Source: Paraphoma chrysanthemicola
Lineage: Eukaryota > Ascomycota > Dothideomycetes > Pleosporales > Phaeosphaeriaceae
DNA length: 64,000 nt
NCBI GenBank assembly: GCA_020744225.1
Contig: JAGMWG010000008.1
Span: forward strand, 372,001-436,000
Direction of reading: 5' to 3'
Shown: positions 1 to 11,777 of the stretch, one piece after another
Layout of the letters: each line of letters opens with the position of its first letter
How positions within the stretch are numbered: the first letter of the stretch is position 1
Translations under genes and position numbers: made by a program
The notes under the pieces: generated by a model
Databases searched by the model: none
What the model was told of the DNA's origin: nothing
What the model saw: the letters and a program-made list of their open reading frames with translations, nothing else

Positions 1-630
1 TCAGCAGTGGAGGTTAATGTGGGAATCATATGCGCATGTCTACCTGCTATGAGGCCACTGCTTGCTCGAATGATGCCCGATTATTTTTCCGCGGCTGCGC
101 AATATACCAACGTTCCCGTCATGCTTGATCTTGAACGGCAAACGCCTCGCAAACATCTTAAGAGCACACCCGACAGCACACGCGGAGTCGTAACTAGAAC
201 CCAAAACGTGAAACCTCATACGGTTTTCGTGGTGACGCCTCAAGCTCCACGGCCTACCTTTTCGCGATCGCCTAGTGGTTACTTCTCTGTGGAAAATAGT
301 CGGCCAAGTACGTCATCGCAAGGAGGCACACTCCTTCACTCAAGTCAGGCCAGCCATTCTCGATCTGGAAGTAACTTTTCCATCGCCATAGCTTCGGCAG
401 AAGCGCCTCTGCACGGCCCAAGATTTCAAAGTGCCATAGACCCCCTACGGATGTCACCAATATCCCCGCCAATCGCTGCGAGGGTTTCTCATCTTCCATC
501 CATGGTAGGACCACAGATGAGGGACCCAAACGACACCTCAGGCATGTTTAGCAGTGCGCCTCGGTCACAGACTTCAACATCGACCAAGCCACTTCCAATT
601 ACCCCTTTTCCAGTGAATACAGGTGGCTGA
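1..630 (+). CDS. PTH11/rhodopsin-like fungal membrane protein, C-terminal part
   Basis: The frame is open from the first base of the window to a TGA at 628-630, so the gene is cut at its 5' end. The first residues (EVNVGIICACLPAMRPLLAR) match the end of the seventh membrane segment of the fungal rhodopsin-like integral membrane family, in which a V-x-x-GIICACLPxLRPLL pattern is typical. The rest, about 180 residues, is a Ser/Pro/Thr-rich cytoplasmic tail of low complexity with no recognisable domain. The family includes PTH11-type receptors but most members have no known ligand, so function is not assigned. Earlier exons with the other membrane segments must lie upstream of the window. A second family member lies at 45.8-47.1 kb on the minus strand. 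Confidence 0.75.
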   Translation, partial: SAVEVNVGIICACLPAMRPLLARMMPDYFSAAAQYTNVPVMLDLERQTPRKHLKSTPDSTRGVVTRTQNVKPHTVFVVTPQAPRPTFSRSPSGYFSVENSRPSTSSQGGTLLHSSQASHSRSGSNFSIAIASAEAPLHGPRFQSAIDPLRMSPISPPIAARVSHLPSMVGPQMRDPNDTSGMFSSAPRSQTSTSTKPLPITPFPVNTGG

Positions 631-3600
631 ATGGCACTAGCGGGGGACTCATACAAGCGCACCCATCTTCATGCATGGTGGGTACATGCAGGTGTGCGAT
701 ACTTGTAGGGCGTTCCTTGGGAATTGCCAGCTTCACTCGTTGCAGAGGCAAGAGAATTGAACTTGGCATGTATATGAACTGCAACCACTACATAGCTATA
801 GTACCAGCGCCGCGTAATTTTTAATGATGTACGAGCATCTTGTAGCGACTGGAAATCCTCCATTTGCCACTTCATGGCAGGGTACCGGATAGTGGCACAT
901 TGTGCTTCGCAAAGACTGTGAACTCCTATTTTCAAGATGTGTGCCGTGTCGTGCTCTTCATGCTACGCATTTCCGTGCGCGAAAGGGTCCCGAATTGTCT
1001 TATCTTGTGATTCCTTGAAGAATGCATCGACTCGGGAGCAACAGCCCTTACATGAATATTCTTGAGCGCCCATCGTGACAACACCAAATACTTCCATGAA
1101 CACTGCAAAAGTCTTCTCTCACAAAATATCGATATGATTCGCCCTACTTATGATCTTGTTCGCGTTCTTAGTTGGGAATATCAGTTTCCGATTTCCTTTT
1201 TGCCCATCGTGCTCTTGTGAGTTCCTGGTTCGGCCTTGTTGTGGGCCAGGCAGGCCAGTTCCACAGCATCTATCGCCACCAATTCTTTTGGTAACTAGCA
1301 GCTTCATCTTGGGTCTCTCCAATATTAACGCAACCTCCCATTAGAGCCATCACTGTCGTAATTGAGTCTAGCGCTCTTCCTGTGCCTAAGGGAACGTTGT
1401 CGCCGCCGTCCTCAAATAGTCAGTGAGGCCTCAGCTGCCCTATAAGCAACAAGAGTCGCAGTCCTGACACCGATATCGATAGTAGCTCCAAAGAATAGAC
1501 CTTTACTTCTTCAAAAGGACAATTTTCGACAAGCTGGTCAAAGGGCTTGTCCGTTCGTTTGTCAGATGCCCTAGGTAAGCCATCATATTTCGAAACACCG
1601 CGCGTAGCGAAAGAGGATGTAGTGACGAAAGACTGGGGTGCGGGGGCGCTTGTATGGGAACCTATACATGTCCTCCAGGAATGCAATCCGGAGGAAAGAT
1701 CTTGCACGCCTGCTTTATAGTCTTGATTCAATATGGGTATCAAGCAGTGGAGCTGATCTTGGTAGAGCTCATGCAGATTTGCCGAATCACTCGATTTGTT
1801 GTTGGTGGTGTCAGACTCGAGCCACCGGTTTGAGCCATATCGCCTGTGTCGAGCAGATTATCCTAAGTTCGGGGACGGAGACAGGACACAGCTCCATAGC
1901 CAATTGGACAGGTGTAAATGGAGGTATAGTTACAGCTTGCAGACAGGACTCGCTCTGGCCTGTTGCCTACTCTCCTAGGTCCCCTTTGCGGACAATGCTT
2001 GCAGGTCGCTGTGTACCTATGTACCTTGTAGACTCTTCTGTCCAATCTCAAGATGAGCCTTTTCCCTACGAGAACGGAACTATGGAATGGCTGCATCATC
2101 AAACCGAGAAGGAATCTGCATTTGCCGCTGCAGGGTAACCGCGGTTTGGCGGCTCGTCCGCCTGCCCAGAATACGTCCCGTCTATGGACCTGACATTTAC
2201 CTCATTAGCAGGTGGTGTTATTTGTTAGGCTGAAACGATAGGTCCTATACATCCGGTGTGGAGGAGGAAGGCTGATACCTTGAAATATCCTTGTATGGTC
2301 AGCTCGAGTTGGGATCGTTGCGTGTCATCCATAGCATGAGTGAAGAATCGTTCTACCGCCTGTGGCACAATACAGGAACGCGTAACAAGTGAAGTTGAAG
2401 ATTACTGGCAACCATGACGGGCGCACGCCACGATGCTGACTACTCGTGCCTGCTATTCTCGACACTAGACCTGTTAATATAAGCTAGGCTCAGCATCGAC
2501 ACGAAGTGTGTCGTGATTCGTTCTCAATCAAGTCGATCTCTCATCGTAGAATACGTCGGAAAAAGCACCGGAGGTGCGGGGATGCGCCGGCGCAGAGCTC
2601 CACCTCTCGCTTGGTGGCGATTGTTGGAGGTCAGCGAAGTCGCGATAGACGACCTATCTGGTGTTGACTCGCGAGTAGCCATGACTGTAGCTCGTGTCTT
2701 GCAGAATTCAGAGACAAGCCCCTGAAACCAATGCGCTTGTTTAGACAAAGACAGAGCGAGCCGGCTGAAATGTGTCGGCGTCTGCTAGTGGACGCCACTA
2801 TGGTTCGCCAGGACAGCAAATTTCTCTGGAGAAGGAGGTTCGTCGTTCGGACTAGTGCATGGTCGCACTGCATGGCGCAAAAGCCGAATGCCACTTGACA
2901 TGTCACGCAGAGGATCTGACACCTCGAGCCGAGGGTCTTTGTGTCAAAGCACGCTAGCACGTGGTGCTTCATCGTAGCGTCCTGCACACAAGAGGAAATG
3001 CTTTGCAGAGCTATGCGCATGTCTTCAGAATAAACTTTTCTGACTCTCTTCGCGCGAAGCTATCTAGTCGTGGAGGGTAGTGCATCGCCTGGTTTCGGCC
3101 AGGCGTTCAATCTCCATCTCCTAGTCGTCGTCACATGGTAAAGGCCGGGGTCTCCCGAAATACATTGCGCAGATGGGAACGAGACGGCTCGGAAATTTCG
3201 AGCTGGGAGATGCGGGCAATCGCGAGATTTGTGATTGGCACGGGCCTGGTCCGCTGCGATGGAGGCGCTCTCGCTACCTGTAGAGGCACGTCGTTTGGGG
3301 CAAAGTTGTTTTTCCCGCGGGTGCATACGATCTGCGCTTGCGGGAAAGGTGTCAAAGTCTGGCGGTCGGATCGTCCGTCCACCGCTGCCAGCCTACTGCG
3401 AGCCAGCTGGCGGTGAAACCGGTGAAACCGACGTGAGTGAACGAACGGACATGATATTCTGGTTGAACTCAGGCAAAGGTTGAACTAGATGCAAAGTTTA
3501 CAGTGCGCGAACTTGGACAGGATCTCTAGCTCATGGCAGTGGAAGGTCCAACGATGGGGAAACCTGCCATACAGGACCAATCACAACACTCAGGCAGGCT

Positions 3601-4770
3601 GATTCGTTTCATTGGAAGGACATGATGGACTCGGCCCTGTCCTTGCCGGCAGGATGCAGGATGCACTGCAGGGATAGTCCGGACGCTCACGCACTCGTAC
3701 ATCATCGCTGCATCTGTGGCTGTCTGAAAGGACGTCACCTTGCCAGCGCGCTGCTTCTGAACTGCCAGTCAAATGCGCTTCGGTGCGCGACCGCAGGCGG
3801 TAGACCCCCACCGCACTTGCGAGCGTTGAGAAAGGCGTTGAAGTCGTTGAGGACGCGCACCGTGCTCGTCGCGTCCTCATTTCCACCTGCTGCCAGCGAA
3901 TCTTGACAAGCGCATCGCCAGCGCCACACACTCTCGAGAAGTTGATGCTAGGCGGCGGCAGGGCAGCGATTTGCATTGCAAGGACCAGGCCAGGCCTGTT
4001 GCGGAAAGGATGATCGGCACGCATATTGCCCAGATTGCCGAGTCGCATCTGCAGCCGGCGCTGGGCCATACGAGCGGGTCGAGCTCTACCACACTAGCAC
4101 GACTAGGGCTAGATATACACTACTTGTGCCTCTCCACCACATGCACGCGCGAGAGCGGCGCGCAGCTGCCTTCGCCGACCTCGAGGATCCCATGTGTAAC
4201 CCCGGCGTTGACGTCCATGCTGAGCTGTGCAGCTATCAACAAGCCGCCATGCCTCCACGGCAGGGCCACAGGGGGAGCCGTGCCGTGTCTGCAAGTGGGA
4301 ACCACGCCCATGTCCTACCAAGTACTTATACTGGTCCAGCCACCCGTGACTGGTGCTCTGTGCTTGACTGTGTCGCCTGAATCGCACAACTTTGTCCAAA
4401 GCTTCTGGATTCATTCTTCGAGGCCTCGTTGCTTCACGAGTTCTATAACCCATTAGCCTCCGCCGGACCACGCTCCGTCCAGACGTCGTTCATCGTGGCG
4501 CTGGCACCATACAGCTCGCCCAGCTAAGCTCATCGCCAATTCTTCTCTGCATTCGACACTGTTCGCCCGTCCCTTTCCACCTTCACCGTCAATTGCTGTG
4601 CGCGGGAGCCATTGTATAACAAGCCCGTCTCTGGTTGCCGACGCTAATCCACCGTCGAGCCTTCTTCACCTCACTTTTGCCGCGCTGCAACCCAGCCCGT
4701 GTCGTCGCTACCTCGCCCACCTCCATCACTGGTCCTTCTATTCCAGGCCACTGTTGTCCTTGCCGCCAAC
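631..4770. other. 4.1 kb stretch with no convincing gene
   Basis: Base composition is ordinary, not AT-rich like the later repeat block. Open frames of 100-166 codons occur (for example 1638-2138 plus, 1420-1743 minus, 3971-4456 plus, 3590-4069 minus), but they overlap on both strands, show no recognisable domain and no clear donor/branch/acceptor sets joining them. The last 270 bases before 4771 are pyrimidine-rich, as expected for the promoter and leader of the RGS gene. A small tandem unit ggtgaaacc occurs around 3411-3430. Rapidly evolving genes or non-coding transcripts cannot be excluded. Confidence 0.5.
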
Positions 4771-6236
4771 ATGGTTTATTCTCTCGGCTATCGTCGTCCG
4801 GAGCACGTCTCGCGTCCTTCTTCTGCTGCCTCCATCTCGGGCGAAACCAAGCAGAAGTCGATTCATGATTCGGTTCACTCCGGCAGCAGCGGCATGTCCC
4901 ATGGAATCCCTGAGGCCTTATCTTTTGACCGCATCATCGCTGGTGGTGTCTGTCCCGTGAGTATTCATTGCACCCGAGCACAGCCTGCGACAAAACATAC
5001 TGACTGGTTGGCTAGCCGTGCACTGTGCGCGACTTCATGAACTTTCTAAAGTACATTGAGTTGTCGGCCGAGAACCTGCAGTTCTTCCTCTGGTACCGCG
5101 ACTACAGCAAACGCTTCGGCGAGCTTCCCGCCAGCGAGAAGGTGCTGTCACCAGAGTGGACCGGCGACAAGACCATCGGCGAGCCCAAGCCTGGTCCCAA
5201 GAGCATCAATGCCGAGGCTGCAGCCATTCTCAAGGGAACCGATTTTGCTGGCGACGGCAAAGCTACCGATGCCGAGAAGACCGGCAGCAATCCCTTCTTC
5301 ACTCCGCCGCGAACGCCGACCAGTGTCGAGCGGCGCGAAGGAGGTGAGTCGTTCGACTCATACGATGACAGCCTTTCCACTGGCAGAGTGGATCACTCCA
5401 AACGCGCCGACGGTGCGTTTGAGAGTGCAGGGCTCAAGTGGAAGCCTCGTGAGTCTAAATGATCTTTTGCATTGATCGTGTCCAGATGCTCATACTCGAT
5501 AGTTACCGTCCAGCCTTACCGCGAGGAAATCAATCGCATCATTTCCATTTATATTGCAGACGGTGGCTCGCGACAGCTGAATCTGTCAAGCAAGGAGCGC
5601 GGTGCACTGCTGCATGCCCTGCAGAACACGACCCACCCATCTGCATTCAAGGATGTCATGGCCACGGTTGAGTGGTCACTCCGCTGCCAAGCCCATCCCA
5701 ACTTCATCCGCTGGACCATCTGTAATGGCAATCGTCCTCGTGTCATCTTCGCTCGCGGTCTTGGCATTGCTGGTATTGTTGCTGGTATCGTGGTTGCCAT
5801 CGTTCTCACCCTGAGCACTGCCGGTCGCGCTTGGCGTGTCATGTCAATGATTGGCTTCTTCATAGGCATCTCGACTTTGATCGCGGCGTGGAAGGGCATG
5901 TGCGTCGTCCTGCACGGCATGCATCACCGACATTTGCGACCTTGGGAACTCTTCGCCTCGGACGATGAGCCACAGGGGGTTGACACCAAGCTCGATTCGA
6001 TGGACACATTCAGTTCGCATGCATCCAGCAACTCGTGGGAGGACGAACCGTGGGTTGCGAAGTATGAGAAGCGCAACGTGGTCCGCAAGGTCTTTGACCG
6101 CGAAGTTTGGATTCAAGAGCCTGCTCTCCGACAGATCCAGGACACCATCTTCTTGCAAGCGATCCTCGGTGCGCTCCTCATCTCTGGTATCGCCGTTGGC
6201 ATATTTTGTGCCATTCCCAAGGGAAATTACTTCTAG
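4771..6236 (+). CDS. RGS-domain protein with C-terminal membrane segments
   Basis: Exons are 4771-4956, 5016-5448 and 5503-6236; phases close and give 450 residues. RGS domains accelerate GTP hydrolysis by G-alpha subunits, and in fungi they tune growth, sporulation and virulence signalling. The RGS core is visible in two parts: the first half from about residue 64 (VRDFMNFLKYIELSAENLQF, then FFLWYRDY), then an acidic/Ser/Pro insert of roughly 90 residues, then PYREEINRIISIYI and a helix-rich stretch. Three hydrophobic segments follow: IAGIVAGIVVAIVLTL, the SMIGFFIGISTLIAAW region and, near the C-terminus, ILGALLISGIAVGIFCAIP. This is the domain order of fungal RGS proteins with membrane anchors. 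Introns are 59 and 54 bp with gtgagt donors. The start ATG is the first in frame and follows a CT-rich leader. Confidence 0.85.
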
Positions 6237-7078
6237 GCGCATGCGCGTTTGTTCTCTAATTGATGCCGCAACAGCAACGCACGCTCATTGGCTCTTCTCT
6301 ACAGTCTCATTTGTCGTTTCCTTCTTCGATACCCGGTTCAGTATACCCAAACCAACAAATTCATGAACATGGTTGTGTGGCGGAGTAGTTGATGTGGTAA
6401 TTAACTTGCAAAAACATACATTGGCGTGAAGAGACAGGGTAATAGGCTCATTGGCAAGGGATTTGATGAGTGGCGCCAAGGCGGTGAATGTAATGAACTA
6501 CACAAGGCGTAAACTTGACAATGCGAGACCTTTACTTGAGAGTCAGATGCCGTCACGCCTGACAAGCTGCTGCATGGCATGCCTTTTTTTCTCTTTCAAC
6601 TCAGTCCATGCGCGACTCCAGTGGTGGAAAAGGTCACGCAGCTGACATGGCCGTCGACGTTGACCGGGTACGCGGCTCGTGTGTATGGGATGTGAGGCGC
6701 GTTGTGGGCATTTTGAGTGGCTGTGCATGGCAGCTTACCGCTTGTCCGGAGGGTCCCGAGCTCGAGTATAGCGAGCATGTCTAGAGTGCTAGAGTCACAA
6801 TGTCGTGGTCCAGGGACTGTTGCAGTCGAGCAGTGATGTACGTACTGGCGGTCTGCGCGCCAGGCGGCCACAGACAAGCAAATCAAGGGTCCTTGCGCCG
6901 ACCCATGACTGCAGTGCAGGAGAGCAGCCGTGTTGCGCACGCCGTCGAGGCACTCTGCGTTAGATGCAGCTGTTCCCATGTCCGCAATCACCGCTGCACT
7001 ATGCAGTGCAGAGCTCCCTCTCCTTTGCTCCTATCTCTTCGACACCCCCCGCCCGCCTCAAATCTCACCTGACTGTTG
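6237..7078. other. Intergenic region with promoter of the 7079 gene
   Basis: The 842 bp between two plus-strand genes hold the 3' end of the RGS transcript and the promoter of the next gene. Open frames here are short and mutually overlapping. A pyrimidine-rich leader (tcctttgctcctatctcttc) ends about 40 bp before the start codon at 7079. I see no RNA gene or repeat. Confidence 0.5.
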
Positions 7079-9802
7079 ATGTCTTACACTGCTCACGACG
7101 ACCGCGACCGCGACCACCCACGCCGGCGCCATGATTCGTACTACTCGTCGTCGCGCGACACGGACGCCTACCCGAGACGCGACAAGACGCTGGCAGCCAT
7201 GAAGAGCAGCGCGAGGCCGGCCAGCTACGCCTCCAGCAGTCCCTACGAGCCCCGCCCGCCCCCACCCTACCGCCCTCACCCGCGCAAGCAGCAGACATGG
7301 CCGCCCTCACCGAGTGTCGAAGATGAAACAGCATCGCTGACAAGAGAAGTCCACCCGCCCACGCCGACCAGCGCACCCGAGGGCGAGCCACCCGGAGCGA
7401 CGCGAGGCACCGTCGATCAAGAGACGCTGCTCGAGGACATTGGGAGCCCAGACGACCGCCGCTTCGTGCTCGTGTCTGACTCCAGAGACGATGACCATGT
7501 CTCGCCTCAAGCGCCTAGCAGCAGCATCAGGGACCGCCGGCGGAAGAGCGTCGCAGAGCGGGGAAATATGGCGCCCATCGATACTGCCATCGAACGCGTG
7601 GACCCGCCCGTCTTCACAGCGCGCGTGTCAACACCCTACGCCTTCACAAGACCGCACAAGGACTCGACTGCTCCCACGCCACGTGCTGACTTCCTGTCTC
7701 CCGAGCTCATGACTCCCCGCAGCGCCGGCATCCCACCATCCGCTCCGCAGCCGGCCTCAAGAGGCGAAGTCTTTGAAGACTCGGACCTGGAGACGGAGCA
7801 CACGGCGCGCCTCCACGCCTCGGAGAGAAAACCAGCGCGATACAGCTTTGTCAAAAGTGACCTGCAGAAGGAGGACCTAAGGACGCATCTCTACGACCCT
7901 CAACCCAGACCAGAAGCTCGACGACGCGAGTCTGCCCAGCATCTGCCGCCATCTTTCCGCAAGGGCGATTCGTCCGGCTCGTCCAAAGGCAGCTCGTACC
8001 CTGAGTCTCCGCGTTCCTCGTCGTCATCTTTGCATGGCGGTAGCAATAAGTCAGGTCCTTACCCAGTCGAATCCGGCTATCCCAGCAATTCTCGCACGCC
8101 CTCGCGCCCCAGCTCGCCCTCCGAATACGTCCCAACGCCTAGGCTTCCACCGCGAATACGCGAGTCTCCCCCAATCTCGCGACCTTCATCCAGAGGCAAC
8201 ACTCGGCCTGCGTCGCCTCTCTCATTCCCTTCCACCGTTCGGCCTCCTTCCCCTGGACCTCCAACCATCACAGATACCGATTGGCATTCCACGTACCCTC
8301 CTGTGACCGCCCAAGACAGGTCAAGACAACCATCTAGGGTCGGCAGACACGAGACAATGCCCGTCCTACATCCTCGCATCGACGTGCAAAGTCCTTCCCC
8401 CGCAAGGGCTCCAGCCACCACCCTGCCATATCCAGTCGATGACCGACCATTGGATGTCTTCATGCCCTCAGAATCGCACTATCAATTCGATCACTCTACA
8501 GTGGCATCTTCCCGACAGGCCTTCCCTGATTCACCTGGCTTCGCAGCATCGTCGACTCCCGGATCGCCTCGCTTGACTGACATTGCGCATCGCGCCGCGA
8601 GGAACAAAATTACGGCTCCCGATGACCAGTCATGTGCAAGACGTACCAGATCAAACAGTGTGCGGTCTCAGGTTGACACAGACGATCGCAGAGAAGCGCG
8701 CGGACGACGGCCTACCAACATGGGTATCGATAGACCGCTTCCATCGTGTCCAAGAGATCTGCCAACAAAACAATACGATGACTGGTACAGCTTGAAGGGT
8801 TATCGCAATTTTGACATCTGCCCCAGCTGCTACAGCGGAGTGTTCGCTGACACACCATTCGCCGCACACTTCTCGCAATTGCGCTTAGGCGAGCGACCGA
8901 CTGAGAGATTCTGCGACTTTAGCAGCCCGTGGATACGTCTCGCTTGGCTTCTTACTATCAAGCAACGACGTCCATCGCTTGAGCTACTCTATGCCCTGGC
9001 TGACATTGTGGACATCGATAGGCCTTGTCCTGACGCCCGAGAACTCAGCAGCGATCGTGTCACTTGGTACGGCATAGCCGATCAACGAGATGGTGTGCAT
9101 GTGGCCAATTTCTCCATCTGCTCCTGCGACAAGAGGATGATCGAGACGTTGTTCCAAACCATGCGTGGCTACTTCACCAAGCTGCCAAGCACCTATACGG
9201 CCAACGCACCCGCCAAGTATATGTGCAGTCTCCGTACGAGCTCGCGACGCTTTCCCAAGTACCTAGACCTACTCGTGGAGCTTGACGCAGAAGCACAAGA
9301 CCTTGACAAAAGGCCCAAAATTGACCGTTTCATCCAGATGGCGCGTGAACATGCCTTCAAAGGCGAGTGTGGCAAAGACAAGTCTTTCGTCAGGAAGGCC
9401 TGGCACTTCGTCCCTTCACTTCCTGAGCTCACCGTCTGCGAAGAATGCTATGATGAGCTCATCTGGCCTGCTCTTCAGTCCAAGAGCACTTCCTCTTCAA
9501 TTCCACGTCTCTTCAACAAGTCTATTCAACTAGTTCCTACAGAAGATTACGACTTCGGCTCCAGTTGCTGCCTATATAGCCCTCGAATGCGCAAGGTGTT
9601 CAGCACAAGTATCAAGGAGGACGATTTTACGTATCTCAAGCGTAAGGCTGTTGACAGGAGGCGAGCCGAGATAAGATTAGCAAGAGAAAAGAAGAGCATC
9701 ATGAACTGGATGGTTGGATTGGATAGGAGTGGCTCCCAATGGGAACGGGCCAAGAGCGAATTGAAGGCCCTAGAGAAGGAATGGACCACTCACTGGGAAT
9801 AG
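7079..9802 (+). CDS. Large conserved-looking protein: disordered N-terminus, Cys-rich C-terminal half
   Basis: A single uninterrupted frame of 907 codons begins at ATG 7079; a TTG codon just before is not needed as a start. Residues 1-560 are almost entirely Ser, Pro, Arg and charged residues (many SP and RPS motifs), so they are probably disordered and heavily phosphorylated. From about residue 560 the composition becomes that of a folded protein, beginning DWYSLKGYRNFDICPSCYSG. This part has CPSC (about 581-584), a later SICSCDK, KYMCSL, a CEEC pair near 787-790 (LTVCEECYDELIWPAL) and a final CC, which is consistent with structural zinc sites. The end is a basic, probably helical stretch. 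I do not recognise a named domain. Similar architectures occur among uncharacterised Pezizomycotina proteins sometimes labelled Ser/Arg-related nuclear matrix protein, but that label carries no demonstrated function. Confidence 0.85.
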   Translation: MSYTAHDDRDRDHPRRRHDSYYSSSRDTDAYPRRDKTLAAMKSSARPASYASSSPYEPRPPPPYRPHPRKQQTWPPSPSVEDETASLTREVHPPTPTSAPEGEPPGATRGTVDQETLLEDIGSPDDRRFVLVSDSRDDDHVSPQAPSSSIRDRRRKSVAERGNMAPIDTAIERVDPPVFTARVSTPYAFTRPHKDSTAPTPRADFLSPELMTPRSAGIPPSAPQPASRGEVFEDSDLETEHTARLHASERKPARYSFVKSDLQKEDLRTHLYDPQPRPEARRRESAQHLPPSFRKGDSSGSSKGSSYPESPRSSSSSLHGGSNKSGPYPVESGYPSNSRTPSRPSSPSEYVPTPRLPPRIRESPPISRPSSRGNTRPASPLSFPSTVRPPSPGPPTITDTDWHSTYPPVTAQDRSRQPSRVGRHETMPVLHPRIDVQSPSPARAPATTLPYPVDDRPLDVFMPSESHYQFDHSTVASSRQAFPDSPGFAASSTPGSPRLTDIAHRAARNKITAPDDQSCARRTRSNSVRSQVDTDDRREARGRRPTNMGIDRPLPSCPRDLPTKQYDDWYSLKGYRNFDICPSCYSGVFADTPFAAHFSQLRLGERPTERFCDFSSPWIRLAWLLTIKQRRPSLELLYALADIVDIDRPCPDARELSSDRVTWYGIADQRDGVHVANFSICSCDKRMIETLFQTMRGYFTKLPSTYTANAPAKYMCSLRTSSRRFPKYLDLLVELDAEAQDLDKRPKIDRFIQMAREHAFKGECGKDKSFVRKAWHFVPSLPELTVCEECYDELIWPALQSKSTSSSIPRLFNKSIQLVPTEDYDFGSSCCLYSPRMRKVFSTSIKEDDFTYLKRKAVDRRRAEIRLAREKKSIMNWMVGLDRSGSQWERAKSELKALEKEWTTHWE

Positions 9803-10013
9803 GTTGCCCTGGGTCGAGAGTAGCAGATGAACAAGCGAATTTGGACTAAGTCCGCTTAGCACAGTGAGATGGGAGGATCATAGGATTTTGTATCTTAGCA
9901 AACTCCAAAAGACTTACAGCTCTCACAGATGGGTCAGTACAAATGATTCGATTCAAAGACCTATGTGACACCACTCTCGTATACCACAGGGCAGTTTGTG
10001 CCTCGAGAGAGTC

Positions 10014-11297
10014 TCAATCCCATTCAGACTTCAAACCATTGACCCCCACTGGAACCTCCCCGAGCGTAGTTATACGGAAACCCTGACGCAGGCCTACTTC
10101 TTCATCATTCACGTAATCCGATATAGCTGTATGCGCAGTCACACGGTTGTCCCATAGTGCAACTGTTCGATCATCCCACTTTACACGAGCTTGTATATCC
10201 TGGCTCGCTGAGATATGCTGCGCAATGTCAGTTGGGAGTTACGCTTCCAGTAAATGGCTCTACCGCCAGAACAAACACAAACCTGAAAGAGTAGCTTCAA
10301 AATTGCATCGCTCTCCTCGTTCTTCAAACCGACGATGTGCTTTGTGAAGCCAGGGTTAACAAACAAGACCTTTTGCTTCGTCACGGGATGAACGCGGACA
10401 ATGGGGTGGTAGCTCTTCACGGGGTCTCTGCGAACAAAATGCCCATCCCTCGCGGCCTGTTCTGCTTGGGGAAATCCGCTATGCTCAGCTCGGAGACCCT
10501 CCAAAAAGGTCTTGAGAGGCTCGGAGAGCCGCTCGTACGCTGCCGCTTGTGAGGTCCAGCCGGTGTCACCGCCAGTTTCTGGAACCTGGACGAGAGTCAA
10601 AATGGTGATGGCAGGCGGCTGATGCTCATATGAAACGTCCGAATGATATCCAGTGGTGGTTAGTTTGCTCGTGCTGCGACCCAGCCGGTACAAATTGTCT
10701 TTTCCGAGGTATATGGAATGGAACTCGATGTGATCCTTGACATGCGCACCCACTGGGTGAACATGTAGTCTTCCAAAGTATTCTCCAAACTCTTTCTGCT
10801 TCTTCGGACCAATATCCTTGAAATCTTGGTCTCGAAACACTACTACACCACGTTCTGCAATCAACAACCCGAGCTCATCCTTCTGAGCTTCGGATAGTTG
10901 TGAGAGTTGGAGGCCGGAGATCTCAGTGCCAATTCGAGGTGTAAGCTTAACGACCTTCAAGGCACTGTTGTTGCTGGATAGCAGATTAGGCTTTGCAGGA
11001 TCGGCGTGGTGACCGCGATCCTCAAAGTCGAACAGTGCAGTTGGTGGGAACCTAGTCGTTGTGTCATACACGGGAAGATAGGCCGCGTATTTCGACTGCA
11101 GACGTGATGAGTAGACCCCAGAATGATATAAAGAGAACCTTTACCTCGTTGTGGACTATATCGTCGTAAGCGACGGCTAGTTTGATTGGTTGCCCTTGGG
11201 CGTTCGTTGCTTCCTGAACTTGAGTGACAGTGGCCATGCTTTTGCCTCTATTAGCAGCTTGAGCTGAGCCTGAGCCGTCGTCACCGAATAGCGACAT
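10014..11297 (-). CDS. TauD/TfdA-type 2-oxoglutarate/Fe(II) dioxygenase
   Basis: Three exons on the minus strand, 11145-11297, 10283-11095 and 10014-10217, are joined by introns of 49 and 65 bp with all phases 0, giving 389 residues. The enzyme family oxidises taurine or other sulfonates (and related acids) with 2-oxoglutarate and oxygen; in fungi it serves sulfur scavenging. The iron site is intact: H202-x-D204 in GYHSDVSYEH and the distal His at about 351 in DNRVTAHTAI. The 2-oxoglutarate-binding Arg lies in LRQGFRIT, encoded in the last exon. Length and motif spacing match fungal alpha-ketoglutarate-dependent taurine/sulfonate dioxygenases. The substrate cannot be told from sequence. The start lies only about 160 bp from the edge of the RIP-mutated AT-rich block, so its promoter may sit next to heterochromatin. 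Confidence 0.9.
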
Positions 11298-11603
11298 TGT
11301 GCATCAAATTTCGGGGCTTCAAACAACCATTTTATATCGCAGATGTCGCAATAGCCCAGTACTGCACAATGGCAACATCGACGTCGACATTTGAGCACGA
11401 CATGTTAACCCCGCAACACGCAACGTCGCCCATGTCGCCTCAAACCCGCGCAATCCTTGTTTTAAAGTATTTTAGTTACTACCTAGTATATACTATAAGT
11501 TCCTACTAATTCTAGAGACTTTTAAAGCTAGACTTATATAATAACTAGTAAATAGAAATTATATTTATACTTAGCTACTTATCTAAAATTAAATAGTAAG
11601 ATA

Positions 11604-11697
11604 ATAACGTACCTTACGAGTAAGTTAGCTACATAAGTAAGTTAGCTACTCTACTAAGACTACACTAAAATCTACTATAATAAATAGTAGAAATATA
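11604..11697 (+). repeat. 94-bp inverted repeat, left copy
   Basis: The reverse complement of 27607-27700 aligns over exactly 94 positions with this segment. I count about 14 mismatches, nearly all transitions. It contains two short direct copies of aagttagctac. The right copy lies just upstream of a pogo-like transposase frame, so the pair could be subterminal repeats of one DNA transposon or two copies in opposite orientation. Confidence 0.75.
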
Positions 11698-11777
11698 CCT
11701 TAAAGTAGATCTACTATACTATATAGTACTTATATTACTTAGAGACTATTTCTTTTACTTACTTATATATACGTAAG

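Noticed and set aside
1638..2138. 166-codon plus-strand frame in the gene-poor 5' region
   Set aside because: No recognisable motif, overlapped by open frames on the other strand, and no splice signals extend it.
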